From CBFHWY01 sp965659675 (GTDB taxonomy: Bacteria > Bacteroidota > Bacteroidia > Flavobacteriales_G > Salibacteraceae): a stretch of 64,000 bases of DNA. The translations under genes were made by a program, and so were the position numbers. The notes beneath the pieces were generated by a model. The model worked only from the letters and a program-made list of their open reading frames with translations. It made no database searches and was not told the origin of the DNA. Below, in pieces: positions 25,419 through 34,540 of the stretch (position 1 is its first letter; the number at the start of each line of letters is the position of its first letter). Location: assembly GCA_965659675.1 (NCBI GenBank), contig CBFHWY010000001.1, positions 1 to 64,000 on the forward strand. The letters are read 5' to 3'.

Positions 25419-28400
25419 TTTGAGAGATATTCCGAGACTCTTTGCTTGTAGTACGGGCTCAAGTTCGGAGGCACCGTTCTTAGCAGTTCTGTTTCCTTTT
25501 GTTTGAGCTTCTTATACTGCTCAAGGTCAAAAATGTTTCTTTCTTCCGAATAATTTCCTTCATTTGACTCTCTTTTTTCGTCAAACTCCTGCTCTCGTTC
25601 GGCTTTTTCACTCTCCAACAGACGCGTGATGATCTCCTCCTGACGCTTAATGGTTTCGATAGTGAGGTTTCGATTGATCAGGTCATTTTCGTTTTGTTCC
25701 ATAAGATCCTCTATCTTCTTTAGGTTCTCACCAGCTTGTTTACCCCCCTTATTGAGTGACTCATATAGCTTTCTGATCTGCTCACGGATGGCAGCTTGCT
25801 CGGAAGCAAGCTTAGAAAGTTCTTTACTCATCTCGCCTTTTGAGCCGCCTTCTTTTTCTCCATTTGGACCTTTTCCTTTTGCCATTTTTTTCTTCAGCTC
25901 CTCCATAGCTTTCTGAAGAGATTGTTGGCGCTTTCTCATTTGAGCTGCAGATTGTTTTTTCCCCTGTCCAGGTTTAGAACAGCTCTGCTCGCCAAATTTT
26001 TGTTGCGACATTGCCTGCTGGGCAGCCTGAATATTTTCATCCAACATCAGCGCAAGGTTATTTAAGGAGGTCATGACGTATTGCTGGCGGCTTTGGGTAT
26101 TCCTAATGTCGAGGTCGGACATGGCTTTGATGGCCTTTTCCAGATTTTTGTTGATCGCTGACATTTCTTTATTTACAGTAGGGGCGAGGGCAGCTACCCT
26201 TTTGCTCAAAGCAAAGAGGCTGTCCTCAACAAGCTTCGAATCATCTTTAATACGCTGTTGATCCTGGGCAAGTTTTCTGAAAGCCGGATCGTTAAAACTC
26301 GTTACACCTACCTGATCGATCAGCTCTTCCTGATCAAAAGATAGCTGTATGAGGTTCTCAAGAAGCCGACGAAGTGCGTTAAGGTCTTCCATGGGTTTCT
26401 CCTCCTGCAGTTTCTTTTGAAGCGCAGAGAGGTCGTCCTTGAGCTCTTCCATTTGCTCCGAACTACTCTTTTGTGATTGTTGCCCTTTTTTTTGCTCGCC
26501 TCCCTGGATCTGCTCCTTGCTTTCCTCCATTTCTCGCTGAATATCATCAGCTTTTTCCTGCATGTCCTCAGGAAGTTGATTAGGGCGTTCAAGCTCCTCG
26601 TTCTTTTTCTGCATTTCATCCAAAGACTTTTTGACGTCTTCAAATTCTTTATTCAACTTCTCTTGCTCTTCAGGTTTCTGGTCATTTTTATTCGAAAGCT
26701 TCTCTTGTTCCTTTTGAAGTTTGTCCAGTGCTTTGATGTTGTCTTCGAGGTTTTGCTCAAACTCCAACTGTTTTAGAAGCTCAAGGGTTCGATCCATTTC
26801 TTTTTCCAGCTCTTCATTCACATCCTGCATCTCCTCAAGCTTTTGCTGGGCTTTGTCTTTTTGCATCTCCTCCATGGCTTTTTCCATTTCCTCCATGAGT
26901 TTTTTGAGACGCTCATCCTCCAGGTTCTTCATCAGATCTTCGATCTGCCGCTGCTTTTCGATCATTCGCTCATCCTGTGGACTCAGCTCTTGCCTTCTTT
27001 TGCGCATCTCTTGCTGTTGTTCAGAGAGTTGTTGCATCTGCTTTTGGAGCTCTTCTTGCTTCTCCATTAATTTCTTAAGCGCCTCTTTATCAGACCACTC
27101 TAGCCTTTTTTTATTCAGAAACTGAGTTTTAAGCCGCTCCACTTCCTTTTGAAGTTGTTTTGCCTGCTCCAAACCTTTGCTTAGGTCGGCCTGGGCTTGT
27201 TCATTGCTCTTCTTTTCTTTTTCTCGCAACTCATTAGGATCTGGCACCTTCAGGCTAAAGGTCCTCGATTGAGCCATTTTTGGTCCTTTTACCCGGTCAT
27301 TATCCCACACCTTCAACTTAAAGCTGATGTTTTGTCCAGGTTGAGCTTTGAGCGAGTCAAAACTGAAATTATGGTAGAACTCCTGCACGGGTAAACCAGG
27401 GTTAAGCATGATCTCTTCTTCACCCGTTTTATCCCCAAGGCGATAACTAAGCACTAAACGGCTAAGGCCATAATCATCGGAAACACTGCCATTGAAGTAA
27501 AAATTGCGGTAGGTAAGTGAGTCTGGAAACCAGGAAGCTTCAATTTGTGGCACCTGATCATCGATCGTGGAAAGCTCTACGACAAATGGTTCGGAGTCAA
27601 AGCCATCAGCAGACCTTCCAAGCAGTTTATAGATGGCAGACTGATCAGCTGTAAGCTCAAGTTTTAGTGTTCGGTCGCTTACTTCTATCACAAATGTGGA
27701 GTCTTCTGACTGAACAGAAAGTGTGCTTATCCCTTCTGTGCTGATATACCAATTCATTTGAGTTCCTTCAGGAACTTTCATCGGACCCCGATAGTCGATC
27801 GTTTTATTTGAAAGTCCCACATGAGAAGGGTAGTCCATTTCTATTTTCAGGCCTTTGATTCGAGGCTCTGCCAGCACCTTCAGAAGGTAGGGTCTTGACC
27901 TGTACCCATCAGCAGAAAGCCGGAAGTCTAAGGCTTCGGTAGGGTTCTTGAACAAAAACTTAAATTCATTGCCGTTTCGCTTGACCAGAAAACGTCGCTC
28001 CTCTAACTCAATGAACACATCACCTGGGATGTACTCACCTTCAACCCTGAACTTCAACTCAAAGTCTTTTGAATAAAGTGTTTGCAGTTCTTCACTTTCC
28101 AGGATGAATTGAAAAGGAGCAGGAGCCTCAAATTCTTTATCGAATTGAACGATCCGCGAACTCGCTTCAGAAAAGACATTAGGCCAAACCAGCGCGATGA
28201 GTATGCTGAGAGCAAGTGGTATGAAGAGGTATTTAAGATAAGGGCGGTTCTCTGATAGCTTTACGCCTGATGAAAAGTCAAAAGGATTCAGGGCCACGGC
28301 TTTTTGGGCTATTCCAGCTTCAACAAGTTCTGCTGAGTGTTCGTTTAAGAGCCGTTTTAATTCAAGAGTATTGGTAAGCTTATCGCCAACCCCTGGGACG

Positions 28401-28699
28401 CGGTCTCCGATCATCTGAGCGGCCTGTTCCACGCTCAAACCTTTCATGATCTTTCCGTATTGGAGGACCGGCCTGATGATCAGGAAAAACAGAACAAACA
28501 AAGAAGAGATCAGATAGCCAAAGAAAATGATGGTGCGAACCTGGGCAGAGAGGTAGTTGAAATATTCAATTGACACGATGAGGCTGAGCAGCAGGATCAG
28601 AATACCAAACCCTATAAGAAGCCCACGGATGAGGCTATTCAAATAGAACTTCCGCAGGAAGGACTCAATGTTCTTTTCAAGTTGATTTAGCTCACTCAT
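25415..28699 (-). CDS. DUF4175-family membrane coiled-coil protein
   Basis: A 1094-residue protein. Two membrane helices lie near residues 24-45 and 53-76 and a third near 150-170. A beta-rich region of about 300 residues follows (to about 480), with VKVWDNDRVKGPKMAQSR near its end. Then comes a very long Glu/Lys/Gln-rich coiled coil (about 485-770 and again about 900-1040). The pattern matches the Bacteroidota DUF4175 family, whose function is unknown. By shape it may be an envelope scaffold. It is the first gene of the operon leading to mnmG, and its 3' end overlaps the RsbW-like gene (ATGA). It diverges from gltX. Confidence 0.85.
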   Translation of the reverse strand: MSELNQLEKNIESFLRKFYLNSLIRGLLIGFGILILLLSLIVSIEYFNYLSAQVRTIIFFGYLISSLFVLFFLIIRPVLQYGKIMKGLSVEQAAQMIGDRVPGVGDKLTNTLELKRLLNEHSAELVEAGIAQKAVALNPFDFSSGVKLSENRPYLKYLFIPLALSILIALVWPNVFSEASSRIVQFDKEFEAPAPFQFILESEELQTLYSKDFELKFRVEGEYIPGDVFIELEERRFLVKRNGNEFKFLFKNPTEALDFRLSADGYRSRPYLLKVLAEPRIKGLKIEMDYPSHVGLSNKTIDYRGPMKVPEGTQMNWYISTEGISTLSVQSEDSTFVIEVSDRTLKLELTADQSAIYKLLGRSADGFDSEPFVVELSTIDDQVPQIEASWFPDSLTYRNFYFNGSVSDDYGLSRLVLSYRLGDKTGEEEIMLNPGLPVQEFYHNFSFDSLKAQPGQNISFKLKVWDNDRVKGPKMAQSRTFSLKVPDPNELREKEKKSNEQAQADLSKGLEQAKQLQKEVERLKTQFLNKKRLEWSDKEALKKLMEKQEELQKQMQQLSEQQQEMRKRRQELSPQDERMIEKQRQIEDLMKNLEDERLKKLMEEMEKAMEEMQKDKAQQKLEEMQDVNEELEKEMDRTLELLKQLEFEQNLEDNIKALDKLQKEQEKLSNKNDQKPEEQEKLNKEFEDVKKSLDEMQKKNEELERPNQLPEDMQEKADDIQREMEESKEQIQGGEQKKGQQSQKSSSEQMEELKDDLSALQKKLQEEKPMEDLNALRRLLENLIQLSFDQEELIDQVGVTSFNDPAFRKLAQDQQRIKDDSKLVEDSLFALSKRVAALAPTVNKEMSAINKNLEKAIKAMSDLDIRNTQSRQQYVMTSLNNLALMLDENIQAAQQAMSQQKFGEQSCSKPGQGKKQSAAQMRKRQQSLQKAMEELKKKMAKGKGPNGEKEGGSKGEMSKELSKLASEQAAIREQIRKLYESLNKGGKQAGENLKKIEDLMEQNENDLINRNLTIETIKRQEEIITRLLESEKAEREQEFDEKRESNEGNYSEERNIFDLEQYKKLKQKETELLRTVPPNLSPYYKQRVSEYLSK

Positions 28700-28798
28700 G
28701 TTTCAATCTTGTAAATGTAAGGGCTTCAGCATATCAATTAAACGAAATTTTATATCAAATGTTAAGAGGCACAAGCAAATACCCCCTTTGCATATTTC

Positions 28799-28806
28799 TA
28801 TATTTG
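28799..28806 (+). promoter_or_regulatory. -7 promoter element of gltX
   Basis: TATATTTG matches TAnnTTTG 20 bases before the ATG at 28827, supporting that start over an in-frame ATG at 28698. Confidence 0.55.
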
Positions 28807-28826
28807 CGCCACTTTTCGGAGAACAG

Positions 28827-30350
28827 ATGGAAAATACTAGAGTTCGTACAAGATTCGCACCAAGTCCTACCGGACCGCTGCACATGGGAGGCGTCAGAAC
28901 AGCCCTCTACAATTATCTTTTTGCAAAACACCATGGAGGCGACTTTATCCTGAGAATTGAGGATACCGATCAAACCAGATATGTTCAAGGTGCAGAAGAC
29001 TACATCGTGGAGGCGTTAGAATGGTGTGGTATTAAGCCCAACGAAGGCCAGGGGGCTGGAGGAGACTTTGGTCCGTATCGTCAATCGGAGCGCAAAGAAA
29101 TGTATCGCCAGTATGCTGAACAGCTGTTGGAAAGTGGACATGCTTACTATGCATTTGATACCCCTGAAGAACTCGAAAAAATGAGGGAAAACCTGAAAGC
29201 CGCAGGGGTAGCGAGTCCTCAGTATAATAGCGTGACGAGAAATAGCATGCGAAACTCCATTAGTCTATCCGAAGACAAGGTAAAGGAGCTTTTAGAATCA
29301 AATACGCCTTATGTGGTGCGATTAAAAGTTCCAAGAAATGAAGAGCTTCGCATCCATGATGAGATCCGAGGTTGGGTAGTAGTGCACACCAGCAATATTG
29401 ATGACAAGGTAATCTTCAAGGCTGATGGAATGCCAACCTACCACCTTGCCAATGTGGTAGATGATCACCTCATGGAAGTGACACACGTGATACGGGGCGA
29501 AGAATGGCTACCATCAGCTCCACTGCACGTTCTCCTGTACAGAGCCTTTGGTTGGGAGCATCCAAAGTTTGCTCATCTTCCACTTATTCTAAAGCCTGAT
29601 GGAAACGGTAAACTGTCGAAGCGAGATGGGGATCGTTTGGGGTTCCCGGTATTTCCGCTGGAATGGAAAGACCCAAATACGGGCGACATCGCATCGGGAT
29701 ACCGAGAAAAAGGCTACTTCCCAGATGCATTTATCAATATGCTGGCCTTTTTGGGATGGAACCCAGGAACAGAACAAGAGATCTTTTCACTGGATCAGCT
29801 CATCAGTGATTTTAGCCTTGAAAGAGTGGGTAAGGCCGGGGCAAAGTTTGATGCCGATAAAACCCGTTGGTTTAATCAGCAATACCTCAGAATGAGGTCT
29901 AATGAAGAATTGGCCACCCTTTTTGAGCCATATGTGCTGAAGGCAGGCTTCAGTGCAGATAAAGAATTTTTAGCTGGAGTTTGCGCTATGCTAAAGGAGC
30001 GCTCTTCGTTTATTGGGGATATGATCGAGGAGGGGCGCTACTTTTTTGAAGCACCAGACTCCTATGACGAGAAAACCACAAGAAAAAAATGGAAAGAAGA
30101 GGCTCCTGCACTCATGAATGAATGGCTGGAGAAATTGAAGACGGTTGAGCCCTTTGAGGAAGAAAAGATCGAAGCATCATTTAAGTCTTTCATCGAGTTG
30201 AAAGAATTGGGAATAGGAAGGGTTTTGCCTTTATTCAGGTTACTTGTGACTGGAAAGGGAATGGGCCCTTCGATGTTCTCCATTGCTGAATTGCTTGGCA
30301 AGGAAGAGCTTATTTCGCGCATGGAAAGCGGTATCACTAAGTTGGGATGA
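28827..30350 (+). CDS. gltX: Glutamyl-tRNA synthetase
   Basis: This enzyme charges tRNA-Glu with glutamate. I start at the ATG at 28827 (MENTRVRTRFAPSPTGPLHM) and reject an upstream ATG at 28698, which would add 43 residues unlike any synthetase and lies before the promoter box. The resulting 507 residues are a normal length. The class I HIGH motif is PSPTGPLHMGG near residue 10, and KMSKS appears as KLSKRDGDR. The catalytic core includes YFPDAFINMLAFLGWNPG. The stop overlaps folB (ATGA). Confidence 0.97.
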   Translation: MENTRVRTRFAPSPTGPLHMGGVRTALYNYLFAKHHGGDFILRIEDTDQTRYVQGAEDYIVEALEWCGIKPNEGQGAGGDFGPYRQSERKEMYRQYAEQLLESGHAYYAFDTPEELEKMRENLKAAGVASPQYNSVTRNSMRNSISLSEDKVKELLESNTPYVVRLKVPRNEELRIHDEIRGWVVVHTSNIDDKVIFKADGMPTYHLANVVDDHLMEVTHVIRGEEWLPSAPLHVLLYRAFGWEHPKFAHLPLILKPDGNGKLSKRDGDRLGFPVFPLEWKDPNTGDIASGYREKGYFPDAFINMLAFLGWNPGTEQEIFSLDQLISDFSLERVGKAGAKFDADKTRWFNQQYLRMRSNEELATLFEPYVLKAGFSADKEFLAGVCAMLKERSSFIGDMIEEGRYFFEAPDSYDEKTTRKKWKEEAPALMNEWLEKLKTVEPFEEEKIEASFKSFIELKELGIGRVLPLFRLLVTGKGMGPSMFSIAELLGKEELISRMESGITKLG

Positions 30351-30700
30351 ACAAATTAGAGGTCAAAGATATTAGGGTTCGCAGCAAACATGGCTGCATG
30401 CCACAGGAGGAGCAGAGCCTGGGCGATTTCAGCGTGGATCTCTTGTTTCACGGTGATTTCCATAAAGCCATTGAAGCAGACGAGCTGGTGCACGCCATAG
30501 ATTACGTGACCGTTACCGAATTGGTTTTGGAGGAAATGGACAAACGGTCTAAACTCATTGAGCATGTAGCAGGAAGAATCGCCGATAGGTGTCTGGGTAG
30601 TTACCCTCAAGCTCAGTCTGTTGAGGTAGCTATCACCAAGCACAACCCACCAGTAAAACACCTCGGTAAGGTTATCATTCGAGTTAATCGCTCACGCTAA
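30347..30700 (+). CDS. folB: Dihydroneopterin aldolase
   Basis: FolB cleaves 7,8-dihydroneopterin to 6-hydroxymethyl-dihydropterin and glycolaldehyde in folate synthesis. The 117-residue protein shows the usual order of landmarks: LEVKDIRVRSKHGCMPQEE with the active-site Glu, then DELVHAIDYVTVTELV, LIEHVAGRIADRCL and a VAITKHNPPV strand. The ATG overlaps the gltX stop, so the two are translated together. Confidence 0.93.
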   Translation: MNKLEVKDIRVRSKHGCMPQEEQSLGDFSVDLLFHGDFHKAIEADELVHAIDYVTVTELVLEEMDKRSKLIEHVAGRIADRCLGSYPQAQSVEVAITKHNPPVKHLGKVIIRVNRSR

Positions 30701-30711
30701 AGGCATTTAAC

Positions 30712-30719
30712 TATTTTTG
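30712..30719 (+). promoter_or_regulatory. -7 promoter element of tRNA-Cys
   Basis: TATTTTTG at 30712-30719 matches TAnnTTTG, with the tRNA starting nine bases after the box. It is the same sequence as the tRNA-Arg box. Confidence 0.6.
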
Positions 30720-30728
30720 CAGCCTAAT

Positions 30729-30799
30729 GGTCCTGTGGCCGAGTGGCTAGGCAGAGGTCTGCAAAACCTTGTACGGCGGTTCGAATCCGCCCGGGACCT
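30729..30799 (+). tRNA. tRNA-Cys (anticodon GCA)
   Basis: The acceptor GGTCCTG pairs with CGGGACC (30792-30798). The anticodon stem GAGGT/ACCTT carries the loop CTGCAAA with anticodon GCA. The T arm is GCGGTTCGAATCCGC. The discriminator is T30799 and CCA is not encoded. At 71 nt it is within the normal range for tRNA-Cys. Confidence 0.95.
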
Positions 30800-30804
30800 C
30801 AAGC

Positions 30805-30835
30805 CCCATCACAACATCCGTGGTGGGACTTTTTT
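30805..30835 (+). terminator. Terminator of tRNA-Cys
   Basis: CCCATCAC (30805-30812) and GTGGTGGG (30820-30827) form a stem with one wobble around a seven-base loop, and a six-T run starts at 30830. The T run is also the left arm of a larger inverted repeat. Confidence 0.75.
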
Positions 30836-31020
30836 GTGTCCTCAAGACTTGAGCTTGCTCAAGTGTCGCAGAGGACACAAAAAAGGTTAATCAGGCGGAT
30901 GCCTGATAGGGGCTTGTGAAGCCCCCACCACCGGATCATTGCCCGTGAGGGCAATGAATCAACACCATGATCTAATTCAAGGCCTGAGCTTGCTCAAAGG
31001 CTACAGGAGACAAAAAAGGA
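30830..31020. repeat. Palindrome-rich element downstream of tRNA-Cys
   Basis: The spacer from 30800 to 31169 has no credible gene. It contains a perfect 14-bp inverted repeat TTTTTTGTGTCCTC/GAGGACACAAAAAA (30830-30843 with 30871-30884) that encloses a second perfect one, ACTTGAGC/GCTCAAGT (30847-30864). Further hairpins follow: TCAGGC/GCCTGA (30891-30906), GGGGCTT/AAGCCCC (30909-30925) and ATTGCCC/GGGCAAT (30938-30955). CCCACCAC at 30924-30931 is complementary to GTGGTGGG at 30820-30827 and could close a multi-branch structure. A degraded copy of the TGAGC-TT-GCTCA core with GAGACAAAAAAGG recurs at about 30984-31019. The remaining sequence to 31169 shows nothing else clear. Confidence 0.75.
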
Positions 31021-31169
31021 CCATAATAGCCCAGGTTGTTAACTATTAAACAGTTAAGCATTTGGCTTTTTTGATGGGTTACGCTCAAGGACACGCAACA
31101 TTAACATCGACTTTAAAAAGGACCTCGGTCGAATCTTGATAATTAAGTTAAGAGTTAGACTGATAAAAG

Positions 31170-32597
31170 CTATTCAACAGTAAACTTAGAGGTTAACACA
31201 TTGTCAAATCCTTTTAGTTTGAGCCTAAAAAAGTAGATTCCTGTTTTTAAAGAGTTAGTTTCAATTTCTAGAATATTTGAGTCGAAAGAAACTTGATTTA
31301 TTTTAACTGAGGCTCCATTCGTATCAAAAACCTTGATAGTGTCCAAGGCTAGTTCCTTTTTACTTGTGATTTCTATGGTTATTGCAACCCCGTCTTTAAT
31401 TGGATTTGGAAAGACCTTACAGTCAAGAGCCATAGAATATGGCGTTAAATCTCCCAAATCACCCTTAAGAATATAGATTTTCTCATTGTCAATTTTTGTG
31501 GTATCTGTGTATTCTAGTTGGGTATTTCCTACTACGATAAATTCTCCAGTAGCTCTATCAAGTCGGAAGCCAGTAGCGAGTACAGTTTCGAAACCAAAAA
31601 AGCCACTTGCTATTAGACTGGAGCTAGAAGAGAAATGATAGAGTCTTACAGGATCAATAGTCCCCAACCTTGGCTCGTTAATTATGAGAACATATTCTCC
31701 GCCATCCAACATTTTAACAAACCTCGCATGCAGCGTTTTATCACCATCTGAGCTGATCGACGAAGACCCCTTGGAAGAACCAGAGAAGTCATAAGATTCA
31801 ACCGTTATATTATCCGCCCGCGCATAACCATTCATATGTATTATAACTGAGTCACCTATAACGAAGCGCTGAGAATCAAAACTGATGTCGAAATTACTCA
31901 CAATATTAGTAACGCTTCCAGAAGTGTCAATTGAAGACAAGTTCCGTTTCAATGAGGTTGAACCAGGGGAGATAAAATAAATCAGCTCATCGTTCATATT
32001 TAAAGAAGCTCCTTCAATTCCATGACCGAGATTAAATTCTTTTGTTAGAATTAAATCATCCGTCCACCTTTGGTAATAAGTGCTGTCGTCTGAAGATTCT
32101 ATCAATAAATGAATTTCACCATTAAAATGCTCAAAATCGAAAACTTTATACGAGCCACATTTACCAAAGAACACCGAAATTGAGGTATCAAGCTCTGAGT
32201 TATATGAGGCGATGACTGGTTGCTCACAATCATGTATGATCTGTCCAGTCACGGCTTCTGATACAACACTTGAAATCCCAAAATGCCCATTACTAGCCGA
32301 CCCTATTACAAAGCTTGAAAAAGCACCTCTAACCACTGTGTCTGTAGAGTCAATGATATTTCCTATTAGCTTAATTCCTAATGGAGTGCCATGCCTTCCA
32401 TGGTAAGGTCGCCCAAGAGAGGTGTCATGCTTTGATAGCAAGGCTGTAAGGTATGTTGTGTCTTCGAATGAAGAGAATAACCTGACATTGGAAAAAGAAG
32501 TACTATCATTATACTCTACCAACCACTCTGATTGGGAATAAGCATTAAGTGGAAGTATTAATATCAGAGCGAAAAAGAAATGAACTATTGGTTTCAT
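31170..32597 (-). CDS. Exported protein of unknown function with T9SS sorting domain
   Basis: I do not recognise the main part of this 475-residue protein. It starts with a signal peptide (MKPIVHFFFALILILPLNAYSQ). A beta-rich region of about 370 residues with many Ser/Asp and irregular propeller-like strands follows. The last 80 or so residues, from CKVFPNPIKDG to LTSKFTVE, are a type A T9SS sorting domain. It is translated after the HEFAH protein with a four-base ATGA overlap, so the two probably act together outside the cell. Codon and base use look more AT-rich than in neighbouring genes, which fits an accessory origin. Confidence 0.75.
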   Translation of the reverse strand: MKPIVHFFFALILILPLNAYSQSEWLVEYNDSTSFSNVRLFSSFEDTTYLTALLSKHDTSLGRPYHGRHGTPLGIKLIGNIIDSTDTVVRGAFSSFVIGSASNGHFGISSVVSEAVTGQIIHDCEQPVIASYNSELDTSISVFFGKCGSYKVFDFEHFNGEIHLLIESSDDSTYYQRWTDDLILTKEFNLGHGIEGASLNMNDELIYFISPGSTSLKRNLSSIDTSGSVTNIVSNFDISFDSQRFVIGDSVIIHMNGYARADNITVESYDFSGSSKGSSSISSDGDKTLHARFVKMLDGGEYVLIINEPRLGTIDPVRLYHFSSSSSLIASGFFGFETVLATGFRLDRATGEFIVVGNTQLEYTDTTKIDNEKIYILKGDLGDLTPYSMALDCKVFPNPIKDGVAITIEITSKKELALDTIKVFDTNGASVKINQVSFDSNILEIETNSLKTGIYFFRLKLKGFDNVLTSKFTVE

Positions 32598-33736
32598 AGC
32601 ACAGTGATTTTTTGGGTTTCAGTGAAGAAGTCATTTTTTATAGTAACAAAGTACATTCCACTTTTGAGGTTCTCAATTTCTAGTTCTGATTCAAATGGAA
32701 TTAACGGCGATTCTTTAACCACCTTACCGTTTATGTCCCTAAAAACTGCAATTCCGATTCGGTTTCCTATGTCAATATGAACTATTTTGGAACAAGGGTT
32801 CGGGAATACCTGAATATGAGGCATAACTTCCTTTTCCTCAATTGATGTTTCAATATCCCAACCAACATCAAACAATAAACCTTCGATTGCGGTTCCTATG
32901 GACCTGTAGCACTCTTGCGGTCGTAATTGCGGGTGATAAGCCTTATCTGCGTTACTTGAGTGCAAAATATGATAGGGAGAAAAATGTTGTACAGATGCCC
33001 CACTTTCAAACTCAGAAGGTGCATACAGCCTTACTTCAAAGCCATTATTTGCTGCGGTACAATGATTTCCATTGAAGTATAAATTTCCAAGAATGAAAAC
33101 CTGAAATGCCCACCCTGACAAAGCATGTGATTCTAACAATGTACCTACATTGTCTTCAACATATCTATCGAAAATAGAAATTTTCCCGGACGCTAAACTC
33201 TTACCAGCAATTATGGAATGAGGATTTAAAGGATTAATCCTAACAGTGGTGTTCATGCCAAAGCCATGTGCAAATTCATGTATGGCAGTAGACAGAAGGT
33301 CATATTTTCCAGAAATGCAAGAAGAAGTTGAATAAGACCATACACGATTTCTGTTAAAAGTTACTCTGAAATCACAGTCTGAACCATTTAAGTTTCTTTC
33401 ATCAAGTTTCTCATAAAGAGCAATAGGGTATAAATATCCGATTTCATATTGAAAGCCGTAGACAGGGTCGACACGATCAGCAACAGTGACAGCCGCCCCG
33501 TTGTCATCTAAATTAGCTTTTTTCGCAAAGTCTTCAACGATTATTTCTATTTTAATAGGAACGGTCGAGTAAAGTTTTGCTGCCCATAAGTCACGAGCAT
33601 ATTCAATGGGTGCTTTTGCGTCACCCCAATCACTCCATGAAGCGTGGTCACCATCAGTGTATTTTAGGCTTATGGTTACAGGTAGAGCCGAAAATGAAAT
33701 AAAACAAAGCAGTAGGAGGAGTTGAATCGATCTCAT
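32594..33736 (-). CDS. Secreted putative metallopeptidase (HEFAHGFGM) with T9SS sorting domain
   Basis: A 380-residue protein with a signal peptide (to about residue 20). A domain opening with ISLKYTDGDH...APIEYARDLWAAKLYSTVPIKIEI precedes the zinc-binding motif HEFAHGFGM (H153, E154, H157). This layout resembles exported peptidase-like proteins with HELGHGLGF motifs. The third ligand of true metzincins (HExxHxxGxxH/D) is absent, since a Thr stands at that position, so activity is uncertain. Residues about 295-380 form a T9SS sorting domain (VFPNPCSKIV to TQKITVL). It is the first gene of a pair with the downstream exported protein. Confidence 0.75.
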   Translation of the reverse strand: MRSIQLLLLLCFISFSALPVTISLKYTDGDHASWSDWGDAKAPIEYARDLWAAKLYSTVPIKIEIIVEDFAKKANLDDNGAAVTVADRVDPVYGFQYEIGYLYPIALYEKLDERNLNGSDCDFRVTFNRNRVWSYSTSSCISGKYDLLSTAIHEFAHGFGMNTTVRINPLNPHSIIAGKSLASGKISIFDRYVEDNVGTLLESHALSGWAFQVFILGNLYFNGNHCTAANNGFEVRLYAPSEFESGASVQHFSPYHILHSSNADKAYHPQLRPQECYRSIGTAIEGLLFDVGWDIETSIEEKEVMPHIQVFPNPCSKIVHIDIGNRIGIAVFRDINGKVVKESPLIPFESELEIENLKSGMYFVTIKNDFFTETQKITVL

Positions 33737-33966
33737 TTGAAACTAAGGTTTGAACCAAAAGTTACGAGTGAACCGACTTTAATGTTTCAACACATAAGAA
33801 AATAAATAGGGGCTATTGCGAACTGTTGGGTAAAACAGCTTACCTGCTTAACTCTTTGATAATAGTCATCTTCATAGCTTTTCGCAAGACCTTGCTATCA
33901 CCAATGAATTGCCTTCTGGGTATCTTAATAACACCCCTCCAGTATAACGCTTTGGATATATACTAT

Positions 33967-34479
33967 TCAGCTGGATTCACCTGCTTTGCCATAAACAGGA
34001 CCCTCATACTCTGTGCCATCTGAAATGCCAAGGTAAAGCACATAAAAGCCATTAAAAATGAGACAAAGGGCATAGTCAATTGTTTGTGTCTTGCCAAAAG
34101 CCTGGCAGAGTTCAATGTACACTTTGATCATGAAGGCCAGCCAGATAAGCCCAAAAAGGGCTGATAAGGCAATATTAATGGTTGATCCAAAAGGGCCTAC
34201 TAAAAGCAAATAGAGGATCAATGGAGGAGGAACCATCACAATCAATCCATGCGAAGCGGGCCTTCCCATGATCTTAAGGAATTCCAGCACATTCCATACA
34301 GGAACAACACATGCCACACCCTGAAGGTCACATTTCATATATAAACTCCACTGTCCGGCAATTCCTACGATTCCCAACAAAATGAGCGGGATAAGCACAG
34401 GAGGATAGGAAATGAAATCGATTACTTGCTGCGTTAATTCTGCGAATGAGAGGTCAATAACGGGCTCAAGAAGATACAT
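33967..34479 (-). CDS. Small polytopic membrane protein (DUF5684-like)
   Basis: A 170-residue protein with about four hydrophobic segments and the pattern WSLYMKCDLQGVACVVPVWNVLEFLKIMGRP followed by a VYIELCQAFGKTQTIDYALCL segment. This resembles the membrane region found in DUF5684 proteins and fused in front of some Bacteroidota signal peptidases, but no peptidase domain is present. The function is unknown. It lies downstream of the AtpZ cluster in the same orientation, separated from the next gene upstream by about 60 bases, at the place where atpB would often be expected. Confidence 0.55.
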   Translation of the reverse strand: MYLLEPVIDLSFAELTQQVIDFISYPPVLIPLILLGIVGIAGQWSLYMKCDLQGVACVVPVWNVLEFLKIMGRPASHGLIVMVPPPLILYLLLVGPFGSTINIALSALFGLIWLAFMIKVYIELCQAFGKTQTIDYALCLIFNGFYVLYLGISDGTEYEGPVYGKAGESS

Positions 34480-34540
34480 AAGTAGTAGTTTAGTCTGGGC
34501 AAGTTATATAAACTTGAATACTTTGTCAAGTACCCAAACC

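Noticed and set aside
26477..27125. Plus-strand open frames opposite the DUF4175 coiled coil
   Set aside because: They are reverse shadows of the repetitive Glu/Lys/Gln codons and have low-complexity Ser/Phe/Leu-rich translations.
28698..28826. N-terminal extension of GltX from an upstream ATG
   Set aside because: The 43 added residues match no synthetase, and the likely promoter box lies inside that stretch.
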